Source: Notolepis coatsorum (taxonomy: Eukaryota; Chordata; Actinopteri; Aulopiformes; Paralepididae). From it: a DNA stretch of 64,000 nucleotides. The notes under the pieces were generated by a model. It ran no database searches. It was not told the DNA's origin and worked only from the letters and a program-made list of their open reading frames with translations. Positions 22,051 through 33,700 of the stretch are shown here, in pieces. Each line of letters opens with the position of its first letter. Within the stretch, counting starts at the first letter, position 1. Location of the stretch: assembly GCA_963971535.1 (NCBI GenBank), contig CAXASK010002072.1, positions 183,603 to 247,602 on the forward strand, written 5' to 3'. The translations under genes and the position numbers were made by a program.

Positions 22051-24439
22051 GTGGACAGACAATAATCCCCTTAAGTACATCCTCACAAAGCCAAAACTCG
22101 ATGCATGCGAGCAGAGATGGGTGGCTAAGCTGGCACCTTTTGATTTTGACATCCAGTACATCCCTGGGCCTAAGAATACAGTAGCTGATGCACTGAGCAG
22201 GGAGCCGTTTGCTAAACCTAGAGTGATGCACAGGCTGACAAGGACCTCGTATGATGTCTTGTTGAGGGAGGCTAGAGGTTTAGAAGTGGATGATGTGCAG
22301 AACATGTTCCGTCTTACCTGTGAGGAACCAGAGGTGAGGAGGAAGGGTCTAGGACTGTCAACTCAGAGTTCTTTTAAGGCCAGTGGTGAGGTGGGTAGTG
22401 ACAGTGGGAGCATATCTCGTGAAGAGGTATCTGCTGTACTCCACACACATCGCTGTTGGGAGGATGGCGCAGCAATGAGAGCAGTCTCTCACGTGCAGCA
22501 GTTAGAGAGGTTGGTGTCCATGGGACAGAGCCCATTGCCTGCCCTCACTCATGAGGAATTGTACGACAAACAGTGCCAGGACCCTGTTACTGGTAGAGTC
22601 AAATTATTTGTAGATAGAGGCCGCCGCCCATCTCGAAGAGAGAGAGTTCATGAGTCGAAAGGAACAAACCGCACATTGAGACAGTGGGGAAAACTCACAA
22701 CAAAATTGGGAGTGTTGTACCGTGTTTCAAAACACGTTGTGAGTGGGAAGAAGGTCTTTCAATATGTTGTACCGAGCGCTCTGAGAGGACAGGTGCTAAA
22801 AGGGGTACATGACGAGGCTGGGCACCAGGGCCAGCAGCGCACATTGTGGCTCACTAGACAACGTTTCTATTGGGACTCCATGGAAAAGGATGTCAAAGAA
22901 TATGTGAGTCATTGTAAGAGGTGTGTACTGAGCAAAGCACCTGAGCCGGAGGCTAAGGCTCCGCTGGTATCTATAGTCACCACTGCACCATTGGAGTTGG
23001 TGTGTATTGACTTTTGGTCGGCTGAGGATGCCAATAATAAGTCCATTGATGTGCTTGTTATAACTGACCATTTTACCAAACTAGCGTGTGCTTATCCGTG
23101 TCCCAATCAAACTGCAAAGACGGTGGCCAGAGTGCTCTGGAATAACTTTTTTTCTGTTTATGGTTTTGCAGCCTGCATTCATAGCGACAGAGGAGCTAAT
23201 TTTGAGAGTGCACTCATAGCAGAAATGCTTCAGATGGCAGGGGTTGAAAAATCCCATACCACGCCATACCATCCTATGGGAAATGGACAAGTAGAACGTC
23301 TAAACCGCACTTTAGGTAGTATGATACGTGCCTTGCCACCTCGCTCCAAGGTGAAATGGCCTCAGATGTTGAACACTCTGACGTTTGCTTATAATTGCAC
23401 AGTGCATGAGACCACAGGGGTCCCACCCTTCTTTTTGATGTTTGGCCGCACTCCAAGATTACCTGTCGATGTCATGTTTCAGAGTGTCCTTTTAGATGGA
23501 GATACGGTGGATGTGGATAAGTATGTCCAGTCACTGGGAAAGGATCTAAGGGAAGCGATGGCACTTGCTCAAAAGCATGCTGAGAAGCAACAGACCAGGC
23601 AAGCTGAGGTGTATAACAGACAGTTAAAGGGACATGCGGTAGAGAAGGGGGATCGGGTCTTACTGGCAAATAAGGGGGAGCGAGGCAAGAAAAAGCTAGC
23701 TGACCGCTGGGAGAGTGCCGTCTATACTGTAGTGTGTAAAAACAGTGGGCTGAATGTATACAGTATCCGTCATCCTGTCACAGGGAGGATTAAGACTGTT
23801 CATAGGAACTTGATTATGCCCGTCAATTTCCTGCCTCTGCCGTCATGGGACGAGCCAGAGATTGAGGTGTCTATTCCTGGCACTGCTCCGAGTGAGGAAA
23901 TGACGGATGATTCTGATCAGGATGAGCTGAGAACTGCCCGGTGGGTTGCTCATCTTCCTGAGTCCAGTGTGGAGGGGGTAGTATATACCATGACAGGGAT
24001 GGGTGTATCAGAGCCAGCAGAGGAGCAGGTGGGGAGCATGAGTAGTGATCAACATCATAATATTGCACTTGAGTCACATAGTGGTGAGGAGCAGGAGTGT
24101 AAACTGAAGAAACCACGCCACTTTTGGGAGGAGGGACCAGATGCAGATGTTGAATCAGAGGAGTCATACTTTGTAATTGTTTATCAGGATAGTGATCAGT
24201 CGTCAGACACGACAACTGTGGAATCATTTACTGGAGACATGATTGCTTCGGAGGAGGCCCCTTGTAATGCATCCTTATTGGTATCAGTGAGTGAACCTGA
24301 ATCGGCCATTGTCGATGTCACACCAAGTGTAGTTGAGCCACCTCAAGGGGTTTACACTAGGCGGGGGAGACTAATCAGGCCAGTTAACAGGCTCATTCAG
24401 ACGATGGCAGTACAAGTCAGGGCTCTGCTGTCATCCTAG
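22049..24439 (+). pseudogene. Gypsy B RNase H end, integrase and acidic C-terminal tail
   Basis: Continues RNase H with WTDNNPLKYILTKPKLDACE and VADALSRE. The integrase has a HHCC zinc motif (VHDEAGHQGQQR...CKRC, residue ~253), and a DDE core at CIDFWSAED, IHSDRGANFES and VERLNRTLGSM (residues ~320, ~378, ~415). The C-terminal domain shows GDRVLLANKGERGKKKLADRW and VHRNLIMPV. About 200 further residues are rich in Glu, Asp and Ser, to a stop at 24437-24439. The enzyme would integrate element cDNA. The frame is open throughout, and it starts only because of the one-base break upstream. Confidence 0.92.
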
Positions 24440-24863
24440 AAGATGATACAATTTTTTTTTGTTTTCTTTTGAGTAATTATTTTTATTACTGGAATTTTTT
24501 TTCTTTTCTTTCATTGATTTTGCTGTTTGATTTTCTTTGAGTCATACTGGTAGTTACGGTTGTCTATTGCACTAGACATGATTTGGTAATTTTGGTGTAT
24601 TCCGTGGTATAAATATGTACATGGCATGTTTTTCTGCCTGTGGTTGGATAAGGGATTAGCTACCCTTTATTTTTCCTGATCCTTTATCGGATAGCTTTTG
24701 AGCTGGTCGACCTATTTTCTAGGTCTGGAATGAAGGGAATACATTGAGTTACAGGTGACACGTTGACTTGTTGTAATTTTTTATTTTATTTTCTGTTTCT
24801 TTGGTTTATACTTACGCTGTTGAGCTGATTGAAGGGAACACTGTCCATGATCTGGCATAAGTC
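24440..24863 (+). other. Gypsy B 3' untranslated internal region
   Basis: Non-coding, T-rich stretch between the pol stop and the polypurine tract. No reading frame or other feature is recognised. Confidence 0.6.
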
Positions 24864-24875
24864 AGTGGGGGAGTA
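24864..24875 (+). other. Polypurine tract of gypsy B
   Basis: AGTGGGGGAGTA directly precedes the TGTAG start of the 3' LTR. Confidence 0.75.
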
Positions 24876-25419
24876 TGTAGCAGAGTGAAGTGGTTATGCT
24901 AGTATCATGGACAGAAACTGGTATCTTTTATCTTAAATATATGGGTCAAAACAGAAACACTCTTATTTTGAAGGAACAAAAGTGGATCAACGTGGACCGA
25001 GTCCATTCTAGGTTGTGGAGGGGTGTCTGGTTTACTACTGTATATTAATTCCCTCACATTGAGTTACCAATTCCACAAACGAAATACCGTTTGGGTCCTT
25101 TATAATGGGTTTAGAGAAGATAAGATATCTTTCCATTGAACAATTGTTGTATTGTAAATACGTTCAACTCATGTGTAAAATGGTTTCGCCGGTTTGTCGA
25201 CGAGAGACACGCCGGTGGGAGGTGCTCGCTCTCTTTGAGTATGTGCAGCCTGAGAGCCAGAGGTGGAGTGCACGCTGATAAATGGACAATAATGCCGTCG
25301 TGTCTTACGGGCTGTGCTGTTGTGTTTAACAGGCAATAAAGATCACCAAACTGGGTACAATTGTCTGCGTGTTGACGTCCACCTCACACCAGACACAACG
25401 CAGAATCCATCACGCTACA
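24876..25419 (+). repeat. 3' LTR of gypsy B (544 bp)
   Basis: Identical to 17436-17979 apart from C at 25088. Followed by CAAG (25420-25423) and then the resumed L2 sequence. Confidence 0.97.
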
Positions 25420-25879
25420 CAAGCATCAAAAATCTTCAACTCGTGCAAAATGCGGCTGCACGGTTACTAACTAGAACTAGAAAATTTGATCACATCACAC
25501 CAGTTTTGTCCGCCCTACACTGGCTTCCTATCCAAGCCCGATCTGACTTTAAAGTGCTACTCCTCACCTAAATTTTTTTAAATGGGCTTGCACCGCTCTA
25601 TCTATCCAATCTCATCTCCCGATACTCGCCCGCTCGTGCCCTGCGCTCACAAAATGCGGGGCTTCTATCGATCCCTAGGGTTAAAAAGAAATCCGCCGGC
25701 CACAGAGCCTTTGTCTACCGCGCTCCCTACCTGTGGAACAAATTACCTGCCGTCATCAGGTGCGCCTGCTCTGTCGAAGCTTTTAAATCCCTGCTTAAGA
25801 CTCATCTTTTCTCTCTCTCCTTCAACCTACCCTGACCTCACCTGGTCGGGGACTGACCTTTAGATTAATCTGTCTAGTT

Positions 25880-26155
25880 TAGTTAGGGTACAGGGTACTA
25901 CATGGTACTACTGGGTAGTTTACTACAGGGTAGTTTAGTTAGGGTACAGGGTGCTGCATGGCACTGCGGGGTACTGCATGGCTCTACATGGTACTACGTG
26001 GCACTATATGGCACTACATGGCACTACGGGGTACTACAGGGCACTACGGGGTACTACATGGCACTACAGGGTACTACAGGGCACTACAGGGTACTACAGG
26101 GTATTACGTGGCACTACGGGGTACTACATGGCACTACAGGGTACTACATGTCTGC
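25880..26155. repeat. 20-bp minisatellite in L2 3' UTR
   Basis: Diverged copies of GGGTACTACATGGCACTACA, ten or more. The same motif, reverse-complemented, fills ~44735-45060 in the second L2 copy, so it is part of the element and not a local expansion. Confidence 0.9.
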
Positions 26156-26192
26156 TCTTTTGCAGCACCACAAACATGGGAACTCTCTAACT

Positions 26193-26262
26193 CTTCCCCC
26201 CTCCCCCCCCTCTCCCCCCTCCCTCCCCCTTTCCCTCCCCCCCTCCCTCCCCCATCTCTCTG
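26193..26262. repeat. Polypyrimidine tract
   Basis: C/T-only stretch of ~70 bp, matched by the G-rich tract at 44635-44690 in L2 copy 2. Confidence 0.85.
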
Positions 26263-27281
26263 AGTGCCCATCTCCTGGCGCTGACTAAGGTGATGGATGC
26301 CTCGGGGTCTTGGCCAAGATTGTAGTGACTGCTCTACATGCACCTCCGAGGCCTTGGATCAGTTATTTACCGTCATCTGTCCGTGGTCCTGTCAACTGAT
26401 TAACAGCATTAACAGACTGTTAACAGATTAACAGTCAACGCGGTTTCATTGCTGGGTTAAGTACTTCTATTCTATTCACATAATATGCTTACTTCATATA
26501 TCTACTCCATTCACATATATGCTTACCACTTGTATCTATTGCTATGTCCGCCCACTACAATCACATGAGCTGTCTAACGCCTGTCCCATCTCCCTGTCCC
26601 CCTATGACTTGCTGTCCTGGAGTGCTGACCGGAGTGTCGGACATCCCGTGATGAAGGCCGGGAGGTTGCGACCCCCTCTGCGTGCCCCCCTGTCTCCGGA
26701 GGTCTCGTAGTGGTGACCGGAGTGCCGGACGTCCCGCGATGATGTCGGGGAGTTCGCGACCCTCTCTGCGCCGCCCCCTATCTCCCTGTCTCCGGCTGTC
26801 CCTGAGCAATGACCGGAGTGTTGAATGTCCCGTGACTAAGACGGGGAGGACGTGACCCTCTTTGCGCCGCCCCTGTGCCTCAAATAGATCCGCTATCAGC
26901 TCTATCTTTAATCTTTCAAAATGTTCAGTTGCTATCGCTATTTGCTTTATCTTTAATCTTTCAAAATGTTCAGTTGCTATTGCATGCACTCATCTGTGTT
27001 TCACTACACACATGAGTGCATGCTTACCAACTGTCCGTCTGCAACACTACTATCACCAACATCTAAGAAGGGAGATCCCCCCGTGAATGGCCCTTCTAAG
27101 GTTTTTCTCCTCCACACTGCCTGTGGAGCTTTTTTCCCTATTGTTAGGTTTTAGTGAGTTTTTCCTTACCTTCGCGTGGGGTATGTCTGGGAGTGCTTGC
27201 ATTCTTAAATTTTTTATTTACATTTTTTGCATTCATCTAAAAATGTTTGGTGTTCTTGTTCTGTTCTTGACTTATTGTTAT

Positions 27282-27658
27282 TGTTGGAGCCAAAATGCCC
27301 TTCTGTTTATTTAGTTTTATTTTAACTCACGGTGCAGAGGTTTGGCATTATCAGTCACCATGGCAACCACCACAGGGGGTGGTTACCCATATATACTGAT
27401 CAGTGGGTGACGAGCCCCAGGTGCGCAAGGGGAATAGCCATACAGTTTTTGACCGTGTTCGAGATGTGCCGTATAGGTCGGCGGTCAGTGTTATTAGTAA
27501 AAAGAGTTTTTGTATATATATTTTGGTTGATAAGTCAATAAAAGGATTGGCATATCGAAAATGATAAGAGCTCTCTGGACATTGAATTCTTTAAGCACGC
27601 GTCTAACTCAAGCCAGTCCACTTGCCCCTCGCAGTAGGCTTATGTAAAGGAGTCTACA
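27282..27658 (+). mobile_element. Solo LTR (377 bp) inside the L2 3' UTR
   Basis: The second L2 copy lacks this block. Here it is flanked by GTTAT on both sides (27277-27281 and 27659-27663), begins TGTTGGAGCC and ends GTCTACA. It contains a TATA-like stretch (CATATATACTG, ~27388) and an AATAAA at ~27537. TG..CA ends, a 5-bp duplication, promoter and poly(A) signals and absence of an internal coding region together indicate a solo LTR. Orientation is from the TATA-AATAAA order. The superfamily (gypsy, BEL or ERV) cannot be told from this alone. Confidence 0.75.
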
Positions 27659-27663
27659 GTTAT

Positions 27664-27766
27664 GTTTTCTTCTTGACTTGTTTAAAGAAGACCTGTACGG
27701 CCCATGGGGACATTAACGTGTGTTGTCGGGCCTTATAAATAAATTTTATTTGATTTGATTTGATTT
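27664..27766 (+). mobile_element. L2 copy 1, terminal 3' end
   Basis: Ends with CGGGCCTTATAAATAAATTT and a run of TTTGA units, mirrored at 43509-43640 on the minus strand in copy 2. The satellite starts at the next base. Confidence 0.85.
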
Positions 27767-30700
27767 AACAGCTAACAGCTCTATATAGAGATAACGGCTA
27801 ACAGCTCTATATAGAGATAACAGCTAACAGCTCTATATAGAGCTAACAGCTAACAGCTCTATATAGAGATAACAGCTAACAGCTATATATAGAGCTAACA
27901 GCTAACAGCTCTATATATAGATAACAGCTAACAGCTCTATATAGAGATACCAGCTAACAGCTCTATATAGAGATAACAGCTAACAGCTCTATATAGAGAT
28001 AACAGCTAACAGCTCTATATAGAGCTAACAGCTAACAGCTCTATATAGAGATAACAGCTAACAGCTCTATATAGAGATAACAGCTAACAGCTCTATATAG
28101 AGATAACAGCTAACAGCTCTATGTAGAGCTAACGGCTAACAGCTCTATATAGAGATAACAGCTAACAGCTCTATATAGAGATAACGGCTAACAGCTCTAT
28201 GTAGAGATAACAGCTAACAGCTCTATATAGAGATAACAGCTAACAGCTCTATATAGAGATAACAGCTAACAGCTCTATATAGAGATAACAGCTAACAGCT
28301 CTATATATAGATAACAGCTAACAGCTCTATATAGAGATAACAGCTAACAGCTCTATATAGAGATAACAGCTAACAGCTCTATAGAGCTAACAGCTAACAT
28401 CTCTATAGAGCTAACAGCTCTATATAGAGATAACAGCTAACAGCTCTATAGAGCTAACAGCTAACAGCTCTATAGAGCTAACAGCTAACAGCTCTATAGA
28501 GCTAACAGCTAACAGCTCTATATAGAGCTAACAGCTAACAGCTCTATATAGAGATAACAGCTAACAGCTCTATATAGAGCTAACAGCTAACAGCTCTATA
28601 TAGAGATAACAGCTAACAGCTCTATATAGAGCTAACAGCTAACAGCTCTATATAGAGGTAACAGCTAACAGCTCTATAGAGCTAACAGCTAACAGCTCTA
28701 TAGAGCTAACAGCTAACAGCTCTATAGAGCTAACAGCTAACAGCTCTATATAGAGCTAACAGCTAACAGCTCTATATAGAGCTAACAGCTAACAGCTCTA
28801 TATAGAGATAACAGCTAACAGCTCTATATAGAGCTAACGGCTAACAGCTATATATAGAGCTAACAGCTAACAGCTCTATATAGAGCTAACAGCTCTATAG
28901 AGCTAACGGCTAACAGCTATATATAGAGCTAACAGCTAACAGCTTTATAGAGCTAACGGCTAACAGCTATATATAGAGATAACAGCTAACAGCTATATAT
29001 AGAGCTAACGGCTAACAGCTCTATATAGAGATAACAGCTAACAGCTCTATATAGAGATAACAGCTAACAGCTCTATATAGAGCTAACAGCTCTATATAGA
29101 GATAACAGCTAACAGCTCTATATAGAGCTAACGGCTAACAGCTCTATATAGAGATAACAGCTAACAGCTCTATATAGAGCTAACAGCTCTATATAGAGAT
29201 AACAGCTAACAGCTCTATATAGAGCTAACAGCTAACAGCTCTATATAGAGATAACAGCTAACAGCTATATATAGAGCTAACAGCTAACAGCTCTATATAT
29301 AGATAACAGCTAACAGCTCTATATAGAGATACCAGCTAACAGCTCTATATAGAGATAACAGCTAACAGCTCTATATAGAGATAACAGCTAACAGCTCTAT
29401 ATAGAGCTAACAGCTAACAGCTCTATATAGAGATAACAGCTAACAGCTCTATATAGAGATAACAGCTAACAGCTCTATATAGAGATAACAGCTAACAGCT
29501 CTATGTAGAGCTAACGGCTAACAGCTCTATATAGAGATAACAGCTAACAGCTCTATATAGAGATAACGGCTAACAGCTCTATGTAGAGATAACAGCTAAC
29601 AGCTCTATATAGAGATAACAGCTAACAGCTCTATATAGAGATAACAGCTAACAGCTCTATATAGAGATAACAGCTAACAGCTCTATATATAGATAACAGC
29701 TAACAGCTCTATATAGAGATAACAGCTAACAGCTCTATATAGAGATAACAGCTAACAGCTCTATAGAGCTAACAGCTAACATCTCTATAGAGCTAACAGC
29801 TCTATATAGAGATAACAGCTAACAGCTCTATAGAGCTAACAGCTAACAGCTCTATAGAGCTAACAGCTAACAGCTCTATAGAGCTAACAGCTAACAGCTC
29901 TATATAGAGCTAACAGCTAACAGCTCTATATAGAGATAACAGCTAACAGCTCTATATAGAGCTAACAGCTAACAGCTCTATATAGAGATAACAGCTAACA
30001 GCTCTATATAGAGCTAACAGCTAACAGCTCTATATAGAGGTAACAGCTAACAGCTCTATAGAGCTAACAGCTAACAGCTCTATAGAGCTAACAGCTAACA
30101 GCTCTATAGAGCTAACAGCTAACAGCTCTATATAGAGCTAACAGCTAACAGCTCTATATAGAGCTAACAGCTAACAGCTCTATATAGAGATAACAGCTAA
30201 CAGCTCTATATAGAGCTAACGGCTAACAGCTATATATAGAGCTAACAGCTAACAGCTCTATATAGAGCTAACAGCTCTATAGAGCTAACGGCTAACAGCT
30301 ATATATAGAGCTAACAGCTAACAGCTTTATAGAGCTAACGGCTAACAGCTATATATAGAGATAACAGCTAACAGCTATATATAGAGCTAACGGCTAACAG
30401 CTCTATATAGAGATAACAGCTAACAGCTCTATATAGAGATAACAGCTAACAGCTCTATATAGAGCTAACAGCTCTATATAGAGATAACAGCTAACAGCTC
30501 TATATAGAGCTAACGGCTAACAGCTCTATATAGAGATAACAGCTAACAGCTCTATATAGAGCTAACAGCTCTATATAGAGATAACAGCTAACAGCTCTAT
30601 AGAGCTAACAGCTAACAGCTCTATAGAGATAACAGCTAACAGCTCTATATAGAGCTAACGGCTAACAGCTCTATATAGAGCTAACAGCTAACAGCTCTAT

Positions 30701-33700
30701 ATAGAGATAACAGCTAACAGCTCTATATAGAGATAACAGCTAACAGCTCTATATAGAGATAACAGCTAACAGCTCTATGTAGAGCTAACGGCTAACAGCT
30801 CTATATAGAGATAACAGCTAACAGCTCTATATAGAGATAACGGCTAACAGCTCTATGTAGAGATAACAGCTAACAGCTCTATATAGAGATAACAGCTAAC
30901 AGCTCTATATAGAGATAACAGCTAACAGCTCTATATAGAGATAACAGCTAACAGCTCTATATAGAGATAACAGCTAACAGCTCTATATAGAGATAACAGC
31001 TAACAGCTCTATATAGAGATAACAGCTAACAGCTCTATAGAGCTAACAGCTAACAGCTCTATAGAGCTAACAGCTAACAGCTCTATAGAGCTAACAGCTA
31101 ACAGCTCTATAGAGCTAACAGCTAACAGCTCTATATAGAGCTAACAGCTAACAGCTCTATATAGAGATAACAGCTAACAGCTCTATATAGAGCTAACAGC
31201 TAACAGCTCTATATAGAGATAACAGCTAACAGCTCTATATAGAGCTAACAGCTAACAGCTCTATATAGAGCTAACAGCTAACAGCTCTATAGAGCTAACA
31301 GCTAACAGCTCTATAGAGCTAACAGCTAACAGCTCTATATAGCTAACAGCTAACAGCTCTATATAGAGCTAACAGCTAACAGCTCTATATAGAGCTAACA
31401 GCTAACAGCTCTATATAGAGATAACAGCTAACAGCTCTATATAGAGCTAACGGCTAACAGCTATATATAGAGCTAACAGCTAACAGCTCTATATAGAGCT
31501 AACAGCTCTATAGAGCTAACGGCTAACAGCTATATATAGAGCTAACAGCTAACAGCTCTATAGAGCTAACGGCTAACAGCTATATATAGAGATAACAGCT
31601 AACAGCTATATATAGAGCTAACGGCTAACAGCTCTATATAGAGATAACAGCTAACAGCTCTATATAGAGATAACAGCTAACAGCTCTATAGAGCTAACAG
31701 CTAACAGCTCTATATAGAGCTAACGGCTAACAGCTCTATATAGAGATAACAGCTAACAGCTCTATATAGAGCTAACAGCTCTATATAGAGATAACAGCTA
31801 ACAGCTCTATAGAGCTAACAGCTAACAGCTCTATAGAGATAACAGCTAACAGCTCTATATAGAGCTAACAGCTAACAGCTCTATATAGAGCTAACAGCTA
31901 ACAGCTCTATAGAGCTAACAGCTAACAGCTCTATATAGAGATAACAGCTAACAGCTCTATATAGAGATAACAGCTAACAGCTCTATATAGAGCTAACAGC
32001 TAACAGCTCTATATAGAGGTAACAGCTAACAGCTCTATAGAGCTAACAGCTAACAGCTCTATAGAGCTAACAGCTAACAGCTCTATATAGAGCTAACATC
32101 TAACAGCTCTATATAGAGCTAACAGCTAACAGCTCTATATAGAGATAACAGCTAACAGCTCTATATAGAGCTAACGGCTAACAGCTAACAGCTATATATA
32201 GAGCTAACAGCTAACAGCTCTATATAGAGCTAACAGCTAACAGCTCTATAGAGCTAACGGCTAACAGCTATATATAGAGCTAACAGCTAACAGCTCTATA
32301 GAGCTAACGGCTAACAGCTATATATAGAGATAACAGCTAACAGCTATATATAGAGCTAACGGCTAACAGCTCTATATAGAGATAACAGCTAACAGCTCTA
32401 TATAGAGATAACAGCTAACAGCTCTATATAGAGCTAACAGCTCTATATAGAGATAACAGCTAACAGCTCTATAGAGCTAACAACTAACAGCTCTATAGAG
32501 ATAACAGCTAACAGCTCTATATAGAGCTAACGGCTAACAGCTCTATATAGAGATAACAGCTAACAGCTCTATATAGAGCTAACAGCTCTATATAGAGATA
32601 ACAGCTAACAGCTCTATAGAGCTAACAGCTAACAGCTCTATAGAGATAACAGCTAACAGCTCTATATAGAGCTAACGGCTAACAGCTCTATATAGAGCTA
32701 ACAGCTAACAGCTCTATAGAGCTAACAGCTAACAGCTCTATATAGAGATAACAGCTAACAGCTCTATATAGAGATAACAGCTAACAGCTCTATATAGAGA
32801 TAACAGCTAACAGCTCTATATAGAGCTAACAGCTAACAGCTCTATATAGAGCTAACAGCTAACAGCTCTATATAGAGCTAACGGCTAACAGCTATATATA
32901 GAGCTAACAGCTAACAGCTCTATATAGAGATAACAGCTAACAGCTCTATATAGAGATAACAGCTAACAGCTCTATATAGAGATAACAGCTAACAGCTCTA
33001 TAGAGCTAACAGCTAACAGCTCTATATAGAGATAACAGCTAACAGCTCTATATAGAGCTAACAGCTAACAGCTCTATATAGAGCTAACAGCTCTATATAT
33101 AGATAACAGCTAACAGCTCTATGTAGAGCTAACAGCTAACAGCTCTATATAGAGCTAACGGCTAACAGCTCTATAGAGCTAACAGCTAACAGCTCTATAT
33201 AGAGATAACAGCTAACAGCTCTATATAGAGATAACAGCTAACAGCTCTATATAGAGATAACAGCTAACAGCTCTACGTAGAGCTAACAGCTAACAGCTCT
33301 ATATAGAGATAACAGCTAACAGCTCTATATAGAGATAACAGCTAACAGCTCTATATAGAGCTAACAGCTAACAGCTCTATATAGAGCTAACGGCTAACAG
33401 CTATATATAGAGATAACAGCTAACAGCTCTATATAGAGATAACAGCTAACAGCTCTATATAGAGATAACAGCTAACAGCTCTATATATAGCTAACAGCTA
33501 ACAGCTCTATATAGAGATAACAGCTAACAGCTCTATAGAGCTAACAGCTAACAGCTCTATATAGAGATAACAACTAACAGCTCTATATAGAGATAACAGC
33601 TAACAGCTCTATATAGAGATAACAGCTAACAGCTCTATATAGAGATAACAGCTAACAGCTCTATATAGAGATAACAGCTAACAGCTCTATATAGAGATAA

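Larger units (their letters stand above)
17436..25419 (+). mobile_element. Ty3/gypsy LTR retrotransposon B, young, one frame break
   Basis: A 7,984-bp element with 544-bp LTRs differing at one base (17648 T versus 25088 C), a primer binding site, gag with two zinc knuckles, a -1/+1-shifted pro-pol, a polypurine tract and a CAAG duplication. Domain order protease-RT-RNaseH-integrase is Ty3/gypsy. The only visible damage is a one-base frame break in RNase H near 22045-22050. Near-identity of the LTRs implies a very recent insertion or recent gene conversion. Confidence 0.95.
25424..27281 (+). mobile_element. L2-type LINE copy 1, 3' part
   Basis: Resumes with SIKNLQLVQNAAARLLTRTRKFDHITPVLSALHWLPI, the L2 RT C terminus, exactly where 6953 left off. 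A TAA (25568-25570) replaces a tyrosine codon found in copy 2. The distal coding region (YLSNLISRYSPARALRSQN, WNKLPAVIR, FKSLLKTHLF) runs to ~25835. A long 3' UTR contains a 20-bp minisatellite, a C/T tract and G/C-rich diverged blocks, and is matched in copy 2 on the minus strand. The tail is completed after a solo LTR, at 27664-27766, ending in (TTTGA)n. Confidence 0.85.
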
